From Bradyrhizobium sp. CB1717 (GTDB lineage Bacteria; Pseudomonadota; Alphaproteobacteria; Rhizobiales; Xanthobacteraceae), in the NCBI RefSeq assembly GCF_029714325.1, contig NZ_CP121666.1, positions 6,417,001-6,481,000 on the forward strand: a stretch of 64,000 nt of DNA, given 5' to 3'. Position 1 is the stretch's first letter, and every line of letters starts with the position of its first letter. The translations under genes and the position numbers were made by a program. This document shows, one piece after another, positions 15,783 to 24,318 of the stretch. The notes beneath the pieces were generated by a model, which worked only from the letters and a program-made list of their open reading frames with translations, searched no databases and was not told the origin of the DNA.

Positions 15783-17201
15783 ATGACGGATTCCGAACTT
15801 CGCGCTGATCTTCACAGCATCGAGCCAATTCCCGATGCGGACCGGGACTCGACCGGGCCGCAGCAGATGTGGATCTGGGCCGGCGCCAACATCGCGCCGG
15901 TCAACTGGGCGCTCGGCGCGCTCGGCATCATCCTCAAGCTCGGGCTGATGGAGACGATCGCGGTCATCGTGCTCGGCAACATCGTAGGATGCGCGATCTT
16001 CGCGACCTTCACGGTGATGGGACACAAGACCGGCGTGAACCAGATGGTGCTGAGCCGGTCCGCCTTCGGCGTCCGCGGCGCCTACCTGCCCAGCATCCTG
16101 ATGTTCCTGATGACGCTGGGCTGGATCGGCGTGAACACCTATTTCCCGGTGAAGGTCTCGATGGGCATCCTCGGCCAGTTCGGCGTGCCCGACACCTGGC
16201 TGATCGAAATCATCGTCATCACGCTGGTGATGGCGGTGCAGGTGCTGATCGGAATCTATGGCTTCTACGCGATCCGCACCTTCGAGAAGTACACGGTGCC
16301 GCCGACCATCGCCATCATGGTGCTGATGAGCGTATTGGCCTGGACGCGGCCCGGCGTCGTCAACTGGAGCCTGACGACTTCGCTGCCGCCCGGCGCGCAT
16401 CTGGCGATGCTGACGCTGCTGATGACCGCGATCGGCGTCGGCTGGGGCATTTCCTGGGTCACGTGGGCCTCCGACTATTCGCGCTTCGTGCCGCGAAGCG
16501 TGCCGTCGAAGTCCGTGTTCTGGTACAGCTATGTCGGCATGTTCGTGCCGACGGTCTGGCTCGGCATCCTCGGCGCGACCATCGCCTCCACGACGCTGGA
16601 CACCGATCCCGCCAAGATGGTCAGCGCGGTGTTCGGTGGCCCCGTCAGCATCCTCGTCTTGCTGATGGTGCTGCACGGCCCGATCGCCACCAACATCCTG
16701 AACGTCTACTCGGCGACATTGGCGGCGCTGAGTGCGGGGCTGAAGCTCTCGCGCTTCTGGCTCACCGTCATCGTCGGTGTCGCCGGCTATCTGGTCACGC
16801 TCTACTTCATCTTCGCGCCGTCCTTCGCCAAGGCGTTCGATAACTGGATGATCGGCCTGCTGTTGTGGATGAGCCCGTGGGCCGGCGTCGTGCTCGCGGA
16901 CTTCTTCATCAAGCGCAAGGGCGAGATCGACGTTGCCGAGCTCTATCGCTCGCCCGAGACTAGCGCCTATGGCGACATCAACTGGGCCGGCATGATCGCG
17001 TTCTTCGCCGGCCTCGTCGCCGGATGGCTGGTGGAGGACGGTCTCGTCGGCGCGCTGCAGGGGCCGATCTCGATCAACTTCCTGGGCGGTGCCGATCTGA
17101 GCTGGCTGTTCGGGATTGGCGTGGCGGGCCTCGTCTATCTCGGGCTCGGCAAGTTCGCGACCTCGCCCTCCTCGATCGTTGCGAGCAGCGCAGGCAGGTA
17201 G
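15783..17201 (+). CDS. NCS1-family permease (purine/pyrimidine/hydantoin/allantoin type)
   Basis: A 472-residue inner-membrane transporter with about 12 membrane segments. NCS1 proteins (Mhp1, CodB, PucI, allantoin permeases) carry nucleobases, hydantoins or related rings with Na+ or H+. Typical features are WIWAGANIAPVNWALGALG near residues 31-49 in the first helix, the Gly-rich GHKTGVNQMVLSRSAFGVRGAYLP loop and SWVTWASDYSRFVP in helix 6. I chose ATG 15783 with GGGGGA just upstream rather than TTG 15771, which lies inside the operator. The gene is four bases from the acetamidase-like gene. Its presence is the best hint that the locus handles a small N-heterocycle. Confidence 0.9.
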   Translation: MTDSELRADLHSIEPIPDADRDSTGPQQMWIWAGANIAPVNWALGALGIILKLGLMETIAVIVLGNIVGCAIFATFTVMGHKTGVNQMVLSRSAFGVRGAYLPSILMFLMTLGWIGVNTYFPVKVSMGILGQFGVPDTWLIEIIVITLVMAVQVLIGIYGFYAIRTFEKYTVPPTIAIMVLMSVLAWTRPGVVNWSLTTSLPPGAHLAMLTLLMTAIGVGWGISWVTWASDYSRFVPRSVPSKSVFWYSYVGMFVPTVWLGILGATIASTTLDTDPAKMVSAVFGGPVSILVLLMVLHGPIATNILNVYSATLAALSAGLKLSRFWLTVIVGVAGYLVTLYFIFAPSFAKAFDNWMIGLLLWMSPWAGVVLADFFIKRKGEIDVAELYRSPETSAYGDINWAGMIAFFAGLVAGWLVEDGLVGALQGPISINFLGGADLSWLFGIGVAGLVYLGLGKFATSPSSIVASSAGR

Positions 17202-17205
17202 CGGC

Positions 17206-18153
17206 ATGGACCACGTCCTGCGCTCCACGCCCGGAAACGTCCAGTGGGGACTCTGGGACGGACGATTGAAGCCGGTGCTCCGGATCGCATCCGGAGACCG
17301 GGTCACGATCGAGACGCTGTCGGGCGAGCCGGACGATCTGCCCGATCCCTCGCTCGGCTATGAGGTCGTGCCTGGCCACGCGGAGGTGCTGGCAAGCGCC
17401 TTCCGCGGTCCGGGCCCGCACCTTCTCACCGGGCCGATCCATGTCGAGGGCGCCGAACCCGGCGACGTCCTTGAAGTGCGCGTCCTCAACATCGAGCTGC
17501 GCTGCAACTGGGGCTGGAATCTGCAGGTGCCGACGCTCGGCACCCTGCCGGAGGATTTTCCCGAGTTCCGCCGCATCCACGTTCCGCTGGACCGCGCGCG
17601 CAACGTCGCAAAACTACCCTGGGGCCAGGAGCTGCCGCTCTCGCCCTTCTTCGGCAATTTCGGCGTCGCGCCGCCGCTCGCCTGGGGCCGGCTATCCTCG
17701 AAGGAGCCGCGCGCGTTCGGCGGCAACATGGACAACAAGGAGCTCGGCGCCGGCAGCACGCTGTATTTCCCCGTGTTCGTGCCGGGCGCGCTGTTCTCCG
17801 CCGGCGACGGCCACGCGCTGCAGGGCGACGGCGAGGTCTGCCTGACCGCGATCGAAGCCGCGCTGACAGGCACGTTCGAATTCCACGTCAGGCGCGATCT
17901 TCGCCTCACCTCGCCACGCGCCGAGACGGCGTCGGACTGGATCACCATGGGGTTCGACGAGGATCTCGACGATGCGGCCAAGGCGGCGCTGCGCGACATG
18001 ATCGCCCTGATCCGGGAGAAGAGCGGCCTCGGCGCGCAGGATGCCTACACGCTCTGCTCGATCGCCGCCGACCTCCGTGTCACGCAACTAGTCGACGGCA
18101 ACAAGGGCATTCACTGCGTGCTGGCGAAATCCCGCATGCCGCGGCACGTCTAG
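17206..18153 (+). CDS. Acetamidase/formamidase family hydrolase
   Basis: A 315-residue enzyme of the FmdA/AmdA family, which hydrolyses short amides such as formamide and acetamide to ammonia and the acid. Family features are HVLRSTPGNVQWGLWDG at the start, GPHLLTGPIHVEGAEPGDVLEVRVLNIE near residues 68-95, AFGGNMDNKELGAGSTLYFPVFVPGALFSAGDGHALQGDGEV in the second half (metal-site histidine region), and a final CSIAADLRVTQLVDGNKGIHCVL. ATG 17206 is chosen because it lies four bases after the permease stop. Its TAG stop shares the palindrome CTAG with the convergent ABC gene. It probably releases ammonia from an amide formed after ring opening. Confidence 0.9.
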   Translation: MDHVLRSTPGNVQWGLWDGRLKPVLRIASGDRVTIETLSGEPDDLPDPSLGYEVVPGHAEVLASAFRGPGPHLLTGPIHVEGAEPGDVLEVRVLNIELRCNWGWNLQVPTLGTLPEDFPEFRRIHVPLDRARNVAKLPWGQELPLSPFFGNFGVAPPLAWGRLSSKEPRAFGGNMDNKELGAGSTLYFPVFVPGALFSAGDGHALQGDGEVCLTAIEAALTGTFEFHVRRDLRLTSPRAETASDWITMGFDEDLDDAAKAALRDMIALIREKSGLGAQDAYTLCSIAADLRVTQLVDGNKGIHCVLAKSRMPRHV

Positions 18154-19766
18154 GATTGGGATCCCGAGGCTCGCTCCGCCGCCGCACCAGCGAAGTCCAA
18201 GACGGGCGCGGCTGCGAGTAGCGCCTTGGTGTAGTCATGCTCGGGGCGATCGAAGATGTCGTCGCGCGAGCCCTGCTCGACGATCTTGCCACCCTGCATC
18301 ACCACCACGCGGTCGGCGACCTGCTCGACCGCGGCGAGATCATGGCTGATGAACAGGCAGGCAAAACCGTATTGCACCTGCAGCCGCTCGAACAGTTCTA
18401 GCACCTGCGCCTGGATGGTCATGTCGAGCGCCGAGACCGGCTCGTCCGCAACGACGAAGGCCGGCTCGCGCACAATGGCACGGGCAATCGCGATGCGTTG
18501 GCGCTGGCCGCCGGACAATTCATGCGGCCAGCGCTTGCCGAGACCGGCAAGCCCGACCTCGTCGAGCATCGCGTCCACCCGCCTGTCGCGCTCGGACGGC
18601 GTCAATTGCGGCACGTGACGCAGCGGCTCGGCGACGATCTCGCCGACGCGCATGCGCGGATCGAGCGAGGAGTAAGGATCCTGGAACACGAGCTGCGAAG
18701 CGAGACGGAAGTCGCGATCGACGCTCGACGTCACGTCCCTGCCCCGGAACCTGATCTCGCCGCCCGAGGTCGGGATCAGCCGTAGCATGGCGCGGCCGAG
18801 CGTGGTCTTGCCGGAGCCGCTGCCGCCGACCACGGCGACGGTCTCACCCGCGGCGATGTCGAGATCGACACCGTTCACGGCGGACACGCCGCTATCGCGG
18901 CGGAATAGCCGCTGCCGCCCGGCGAAGCCGACCTTGAGCCCGCGCACGCTGACCAGCGGTTCGCCGGACTGCCGCGCCTTGGTCGTGGCGCCGCGACGCG
19001 GCAGGGCCTCGACCAGACGCTTGGTATAGGCTTCGCGCGGCGCGGACAGGATCTGCCGCGTCGTTCCTGTCTCGACCATCCTGCCCTGGCGCAGCACCAG
19101 CGCGCGCTGCGCATAGCGCGAGACAAGGCCGAGATTGTGGGTGATCAGCATCACCGACGTGCCGTGATCGCGCGCAAGCCCGACCATGAGGTCGAGCACC
19201 TCGCGCTGGGTCAGGGTATCGAGCGCCGTGGTCGGCTCGTCCGCAATCAGCAGCTTCGGCTTCAACAGCATCACCGATGCCAGCATGATGCGCTGGCGCA
19301 TGCCGCCGGAGAATTCGTGCGGATAGGCGTCAAAGGTACGTTCGGGATCGCGAATCTGCACGCGCGCGAGCATGTCGAGGCAGCGGCGCTTGATCTCGCG
19401 CTTGCCGAGCCGCTCGTGCAGGCCGAGGCCTTCCGCCATCTGCGCACCGACGCTGATGGCGGGATTGAGCGAGACCATCGGCTCCTGGAACACCATGCCG
19501 ACGGCAGGTCCACGCAGCGTCCGCATCTGGCGCGCAGAGACATTCGCAAGGTCGACGCCATCAAGCACGATGCGGCCGCCGGCCTTGCGCAGCCCCGGCG
19601 GCAACAGACCGAGCACGGCGCGCGCCGCCGCCGTCTTGCCGCTGCCGGATTCGCCGACGACGGCGAGGAACTCGCCGCGCTCGACGGCGAAGGACAAATC
19701 CTCGACGATCGCCACCTTGTTGGCGGAGACCTCAATGCGCAGATTCTCGACCGACAGCAGCGTCAT
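18150..19766 (-). CDS. Peptide-type ABC transporter, fused double ATPase (DppD-DppF)
   Basis: A 538-residue protein with two complete nucleotide-binding domains. The first (about 1-250) has GESGSGKTA, FSGGMRQRI and [12 protein letters not shown]. The second (about 275-530) has [18 protein letters not shown] and FVVADEPVSALD, each followed by a switch histidine in ITH or ISH. In most bacteria these are two genes. ATG 19766 overlaps the permease stop by four bases; the open frame continues far upstream only as a shadow of the permease genes. It energises the permeases encoded at 19763-21516. It is the last gene of an operon that begins with the C45 hydrolase. Confidence 0.93.
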   Translation of the reverse strand: MTLLSVENLRIEVSANKVAIVEDLSFAVERGEFLAVVGESGSGKTAAARAVLGLLPPGLRKAGGRIVLDGVDLANVSARQMRTLRGPAVGMVFQEPMVSLNPAISVGAQMAEGLGLHERLGKREIKRRCLDMLARVQIRDPERTFDAYPHEFSGGMRQRIMLASVMLLKPKLLIADEPTTALDTLTQREVLDLMVGLARDHGTSVMLITHNLGLVSRYAQRALVLRQGRMVETGTTRQILSAPREAYTKRLVEALPRRGATTKARQSGEPLVSVRGLKVGFAGRQRLFRRDSGVSAVNGVDLDIAAGETVAVVGGSGSGKTTLGRAMLRLIPTSGGEIRFRGRDVTSSVDRDFRLASQLVFQDPYSSLDPRMRVGEIVAEPLRHVPQLTPSERDRRVDAMLDEVGLAGLGKRWPHELSGGQRQRIAIARAIVREPAFVVADEPVSALDMTIQAQVLELFERLQVQYGFACLFISHDLAAVEQVADRVVVMQGGKIVEQGSRDDIFDRPEHDYTKALLAAAPVLDFAGAAAERASGSQS

Positions 19767-20575
19767 CCGTGCGCCATCCTGGGATCGAGGCGATCGCGCA
19801 GGGAATCGCCGAGCAGGTTGATGCCGAGCAGCGTGAGCGCGATGCACAGGCCCGGGGCGATCGAGAGCCAGGCCGCGGTCTCCATGAACGGGCGGCTTGC
19901 CGCCAGCATGTTGCCCCAGGTCGGCGCCGGCGGCGGCACGCCAAGCCCGAGGAAGCTCAGCGCGCTCTCGGCGAGCAGCACCCAGCCGAACATGCTGGTG
20001 GCGAGCACCGCAACCGGCGCGATCGCGTTCGGCATCACGTGGCGAAACATCGAATAAACTTCCGAATTGCCGATCACGCGCGAGGCCTCGACATATTCCT
20101 TCTCGCGGATCGACAGCACGGTGCCGCGCACCACGCGGACCACCGACGGGATGTAGGCGAGCCCGAGAGCCAGGATCAGCCCGACCTTGTTGGCGCCGAC
20201 CACGATCATCACCGCCAGCGCCAGCAGGATGCCGGGAAACGCCAGCAGCGCGTCGTTGACCGCCATGATGATGCGATCGGCCCAGCCGCGGATGTAACCG
20301 GCGGCGCAGCCGATCACCATGCCGGCGGTCACCGCAAGCAGTACCGTGATCAGGGCAATCACGACGCTCGCGCCAGCCCCGACCATGATGCGGCTGAGCA
20401 CGTCGCGGCCGAACTCGTCCGTCCCGAACCAATGCAGTGCCGACGGCGCCTGCAGGCGCGCGCGCAGATTGATGCGCAGCGGGTCGAACGGCGTCCAGAA
20501 CGCACCGGTGCCCGCCGCACCGAGCAGGAGCGCGATCAAGGTACCGCCGATCGCGGTGTTGCCGCGCATCCTCAT
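19763..20575 (-). CDS. Peptide-type ABC transporter permease (DppC-like)
   Basis: A 270-residue permease with about six membrane segments. It shows the DppC features HWFGTDEFGRDVLSRIMVGA near residue 47 and the EAA loop region EYVEASRVIGNSEVYSMFRHVMPNAIAP, and ends NLLGDSLRDRLDPRM. ATG 20575 overlaps the upstream permease stop by four bases. It forms the channel with the DppB-like partner. Confidence 0.92.
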   Translation of the reverse strand: MRMRGNTAIGGTLIALLLGAAGTGAFWTPFDPLRINLRARLQAPSALHWFGTDEFGRDVLSRIMVGAGASVVIALITVLLAVTAGMVIGCAAGYIRGWADRIIMAVNDALLAFPGILLALAVMIVVGANKVGLILALGLAYIPSVVRVVRGTVLSIREKEYVEASRVIGNSEVYSMFRHVMPNAIAPVAVLATSMFGWVLLAESALSFLGLGVPPPAPTWGNMLAASRPFMETAAWLSIAPGLCIALTLLGINLLGDSLRDRLDPRMAHG

Positions 20576-21516
20576 GCCACCGTCACCCTCGGATCGAACA
20601 AGGGATAGCAGAGGTCGACGATCAGATTGACCACGACGTAGATCACCGCCGTGAACAACAGACAGCCCTGCACCACGGGATAGTCGCGGGCGAAGATTGA
20701 ATCCACCAGGAGCCGGCCAAGCCCCGGCAGCGTGAACACGGTCTCGATCACGGCAATGCCGCCGAGGAGATGGCCGAGCACGAGGCCGATCAGCGTCCAG
20801 GTCGGCGCAAACGCGTTCGGCAGCACGTGGCGGGCGAGGACGCGCCATTCCGGCACGCCCTTGGCGCGTGCGTGGGTAACATATTCGAGCCTGAGCACTT
20901 CGATCGAAGCGGCACGCGCCATGCGCGTGAGCACGCCGATCTCGACCATGGTCAGCGTCGCGATCGGCAGCACGATGAAGGTAGCCGCCTGCCAGAAATT
21001 CTCCGCGAACGGCACATAGCCGATCACCGGCAGCCATTTCAGCTTGAGGCCGAACAGCAGCAGCAGCAGAAGGCCGAGCCAGAAGCTCGGGATCGACAAG
21101 AGCAGCGTGGCGCCGCCGACGACGGAGAGATCGAGCAGGCTGTTCTGCTTCCAGGCCGCGACCAGGCCGGCCGGGACGGCGATGCAGGCGGCCGCTGCGA
21201 CCGCCACCAGCACGATGACGGCGCTGACCTGGAAGCGGTCGAGGATCAGCGGCAGCACTTCGAGATTGTTGGTGATGGAGTGCCCGAAATCCCCGGTCGC
21301 AAGCTTGGCGATCCAGTGCATGAACTGGACCGGGATCGGCTGATCGAGCCCGAGCTGGGCGCGGAGCTGCGCCGCCTGCGCAGGATCGGCGGCATCGCCG
21401 AGCATCACCTGAACGGGATCGCCGGGAATGAGCCGGACCAGCGCGAAGACCCCGACCGCGACCAGCAGCAGCGTCGGGATCGTCATGGCCAGCCGTCTTG
21501 CGAGGTAACCCAACAT
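20572..21516 (-). CDS. Peptide-type ABC transporter permease (DppB-like)
   Basis: A 314-residue permease with about six membrane segments and the DppB pattern: LVRLIPGDPVQVMLGDAADP near residue 28, LGLDQPIPVQFMHWIAKLATGDFGHSI, and the EAA loop EYVTHARAKGVPEWRVLARHVLPNAFAP. It begins nine bases after the binding-protein stop and overlaps the next permease by four bases. It is half of the inner-membrane pore of the first peptide-type importer. Confidence 0.93.
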   Translation of the reverse strand: MLGYLARRLAMTIPTLLLVAVGVFALVRLIPGDPVQVMLGDAADPAQAAQLRAQLGLDQPIPVQFMHWIAKLATGDFGHSITNNLEVLPLILDRFQVSAVIVLVAVAAAACIAVPAGLVAAWKQNSLLDLSVVGGATLLLSIPSFWLGLLLLLLFGLKLKWLPVIGYVPFAENFWQAATFIVLPIATLTMVEIGVLTRMARAASIEVLRLEYVTHARAKGVPEWRVLARHVLPNAFAPTWTLIGLVLGHLLGGIAVIETVFTLPGLGRLLVDSIFARDYPVVQGCLLFTAVIYVVVNLIVDLCYPLFDPRVTVA

Positions 21517-21525
21517 GGCGCCGCC

Positions 21526-23094
21526 CTACTCGACCGTGACGCCCCAGAACCGCGGCTGCGGATAGAGCCAGCCGGCATAGCCCTTGATGCCCTTGCGCAG
21601 CGCCGTCAGCTCGGCACCGTTGAACAGCACGATCATCGGCACGTCAGCGATGAAGCGCTTGTGCATCTCGTCGAACAGCGCCTGCCGTTTGGCGGCGTCG
21701 TCGATCATCATGGACTGGCGCAGCATCTCCTGCGCCTCCGGATTATCCCAGACCTTGCGCGGTTGCGTCGCCTTCGGACCGGTCAGCATCTCGAAGCTCA
21801 AGGAGGGATCGAGCCGCGCCGAATAGGTAAAGGCCATCGACTGGTAGTCGCCACGGTTGTAGCGGTCCAGCTGCGCCGCCCAGTCCATCACATCGAGCTC
21901 GATGTTGATGCCGACGGTTTGCGCCATCGCCTGCACCAGCACGGAGGAATCGAACACGTAGCTGTAGCGCTTGTTGGTAATCATCTTGATCGGCTGGCCG
22001 CGATAGCCGGCTTCCAACAGCAGCTTCTTGGCCTCCGCGATGTTCTGCGTGTAGCCGTGCGACTGCGCCTCGCTGTAGAAGGGGCCGCCGAGCGGCAGCG
22101 CGGAATTGTTGGGGCGCGCGGTGCCCATCATCACGGCATCGACGATCTGCGCGGTGTCGATCGACAGCGCAATGGCGCGGCGGATGCGCACGTCCTTCAG
22201 CAGCGGGTCTTTGGTCTGGAACAGGATGCCGGTGAGGCCGAGCGCGGGCGTGATGCTGAGCTGTACCTCGGGACGCGATTTGAGCTCCTCGAGATCGGGG
22301 ATCGACAGGCTCATGATGACGTCGAGCGAACCGCTCAGCAGTCCCGCCTTCGCAGCAGAACTGTCGGGGATCACGTTGAAGCGGACGCGATCGACCTTGA
22401 CGTCCTTGGCGCCGGTGTAACCGGTGCGCGGCTCGCTGCGCGAGGCATAGCCGTCGAAGCGGATGACATCGACATATTGCCCCCGCTTCCACTCGCCGAG
22501 CTTGAACGGGCCGGTGCCAACAGGGGCGATCCACTTGCCGTCAGGACCGAGGGAGTCGCGGTGAATGATGGCGGTCTGGCCGCAATCGGGACGCGCCAGG
22601 GTCGGGAGGAACAACGCGGTTGGCTGATCGAGCGTGATGGCAACGGTGTGCGGATCAGGCGCCTCGATCTTCTCGATCCGCGCGATGCCGGTGGCGCTGA
22701 ACTCGGACAGGCAGCGCCATTGCGTTGCCGGATCGAGCCAGCGCTTCAGCGACCAGACCACGTCGTCCGCCGTCATGGTCGCACCATTATGGAACTTGAC
22801 GCCGTGGCGCAGGCGGAACGTGTAGGTCTTGCCTTCGTTCGAGACGGTCCAGCTCTCGGCCAGCATCGGGCCGATCGAGGTGTCGTCACGGAAGGCGACA
22901 AGGCCCTCCACCACATGCGCGATCACGCCGTCGGTGTTGGCGTCGCGATTGGTGCCGGGATCGGTGGAACGGATGTCGGCATTGAGCCGCGTCCGCAGCA
23001 ATGTCTCGGCGCCGGCCTTCCCCAGCATGGCCCACAGGGCGAGCGCGGCCAGACCGACCGTCCAGGCCGGCGATGGCCGACGCCGCGGCATCAC
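21526..23094 (-). CDS. ABC transporter binding protein, SBP family 5 (peptide/opine type)
   Basis: A 522-residue periplasmic receptor. A Sec signal peptide with a twin-arginine-like start (MMPRRRPSPAWTVGLAALAL, cleavage near AGA-E) precedes a mature protein with the family 5 hallmark blocks: IAHVVEGLVAF, LAESWTVSNEGKTYTFRLRHGVKFHNG and GTGPFKLGEWKRGQ. Such proteins bind peptides, opines, glutathione or other large solutes. Its ATG overlaps the stop of the C45 hydrolase gene by four bases, so import and hydrolysis are probably one function. The ligand is unknown. Confidence 0.92.
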   Translation of the reverse strand: MMPRRRPSPAWTVGLAALALWAMLGKAGAETLLRTRLNADIRSTDPGTNRDANTDGVIAHVVEGLVAFRDDTSIGPMLAESWTVSNEGKTYTFRLRHGVKFHNGATMTADDVVWSLKRWLDPATQWRCLSEFSATGIARIEKIEAPDPHTVAITLDQPTALFLPTLARPDCGQTAIIHRDSLGPDGKWIAPVGTGPFKLGEWKRGQYVDVIRFDGYASRSEPRTGYTGAKDVKVDRVRFNVIPDSSAAKAGLLSGSLDVIMSLSIPDLEELKSRPEVQLSITPALGLTGILFQTKDPLLKDVRIRRAIALSIDTAQIVDAVMMGTARPNNSALPLGGPFYSEAQSHGYTQNIAEAKKLLLEAGYRGQPIKMITNKRYSYVFDSSVLVQAMAQTVGINIELDVMDWAAQLDRYNRGDYQSMAFTYSARLDPSLSFEMLTGPKATQPRKVWDNPEAQEMLRQSMMIDDAAKRQALFDEMHKRFIADVPMIVLFNGAELTALRKGIKGYAGWLYPQPRFWGVTVE

Positions 23095-24293
23095 GCGGCC
23101 CCCGCGGCGGCAGACCGCTCGAATGCAGCACGCCCGATCTCGTCGATCTCGAGGCGATACGTCGTGAACTCGCGGTTGAGCGCCGGCAGCGGCGCCGCCT
23201 GCATCAATCCGCTCGCCGGCTCCATCAGGATCATCGCCACGGTGGCGCTGAGATTGTTACTGAGATTGCGTCGCGGCGGCCGGCACACCGACCAGGGATA
23301 GGCGAACTCGTCGAACAGCGCATTCTTGACGGCGTCGAAGGTGATCTTGCCGATGTGCGGCTGAAGCAGATCACGGACGCGGATATCGCGATAGAGACTG
23401 TCAGGCGTATCCTGGATGCCGGCATCCTTGAGCTTGCCAAGCGCAACCGGGCTAACGAAGTGATTGGCGTGCACCAGCAGGCCGTTCTGCGGATGCACCT
23501 GAAAGGTCTCATCCGGCGCACATTCGAAATCGATCGCCACTCCCTCGCGATGGCTGACGATCATGTTGTTGGCCGCCGACTTCCTGGTGCAATAGACGGC
23601 ACGCATCGCGAGCGCGAGATGCTCCTGCTCCAGCACCTTGCGCCGGATCAGCGCCAGCGGCACGCCGACCTGACGATAGTCACGGTCACTTTGGAGATAG
23701 TTCGCGGTGATCGCGATGCCGACCGCGTTGAAGCCGCAGCGGCCGAGCGCGCCGGCCTCGGTGAAGGTCATGAGATCAGGACCGTCATCGCGGCGCACCT
23801 TCAGCACCACCGCAGTCTCCGCGCATTCGCGTTTCCAGTCCCAGTTCTGGGCATGGATCAGGCGACCGTTACCGGTCGCCGCCGGCAGCGCAACGACGCC
23901 GGTGCAGCCATCGGGCTCGTCGGGGGTCTTCAGGCGCGCGCGGATCTTTGGATTGGCAAGCTTGAGGATCTCGGTGCGAGCGTTGAGCAGCACGACATCC
24001 TCGAACGGGACGTCCGCGCCCTCCGCAATGCCGCGCATCTCTTCGATATAGGTCGGATCGAAGCCCTCGATAACAGGCAGATAGTCCCGCACCAACTCGG
24101 ACACGCCCTTCGCATCGAGCGAGAGCTCCTTCAGCTGTGCGAAGTAGTGCGTCGTCCCCTTCTTGATGCGGCCTGCCGCCTTCTGCCCGTACTGGCGGCC
24201 GCGCTCGCGCGGCGAACCGGAGATCTCGATCAGGGGAAAGGGCTCGACCATGGGACGCCAAATTCCTTCTTGAAGTTCCTTTTGCTTTCTCAT
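23091..24293 (-). CDS. C45-family peptidase / acyltransferase (penicillin acyltransferase-like, Ntn hydrolase)
   Basis: A 400-residue Ntn-hydrolase related to isopenicillin N acyltransferase. The SGSPRERGRQYGQ motif near residue 25 and the DGCTGVVAL motif, where Gly129-Cys130 would be cut so that Cys130 becomes the N-terminal nucleophile, are both present; HAQNWDW and GRCGFNAVGIAITAN follow as in the family. Such enzymes cleave or transfer acyl groups on amides, including N-acyl amino acids. Two starts are possible: ATG 24293, and ATG 24251 (MVEPFPLIEIS), which would leave 67 bases for divergent promoters and may be the true one. It leads an operon with a peptide-type importer, so an imported N-acylated compound or unusual peptide is the likely substrate. 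Confidence 0.85.
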   Translation of the reverse strand: MRKQKELQEGIWRPMVEPFPLIEISGSPRERGRQYGQKAAGRIKKGTTHYFAQLKELSLDAKGVSELVRDYLPVIEGFDPTYIEEMRGIAEGADVPFEDVVLLNARTEILKLANPKIRARLKTPDEPDGCTGVVALPAATGNGRLIHAQNWDWKRECAETAVVLKVRRDDGPDLMTFTEAGALGRCGFNAVGIAITANYLQSDRDYRQVGVPLALIRRKVLEQEHLALAMRAVYCTRKSAANNMIVSHREGVAIDFECAPDETFQVHPQNGLLVHANHFVSPVALGKLKDAGIQDTPDSLYRDIRVRDLLQPHIGKITFDAVKNALFDEFAYPWSVCRPPRRNLSNNLSATVAMILMEPASGLMQAAPLPALNREFTTYRLEIDEIGRAAFERSAAAGAA

Positions 24294-24318
24294 GAAGCCT
24301 AATGTATTTTGTGATGAC

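Noticed and set aside
19767..20432. Apparent 222-residue N-terminal extension of the fused ATPase
   Set aside because: This stretch is the out-of-frame image of the DppC-like permease; the real start is ATG 19766 with a four-base overlap.
20770..23301. An 843-codon open frame on the plus strand
   Set aside because: It is antisense to DppB-like and receptor genes whose motifs are unmistakable; its composition (repeated Arg/His/Gln/Asp) is that of a complementary frame.
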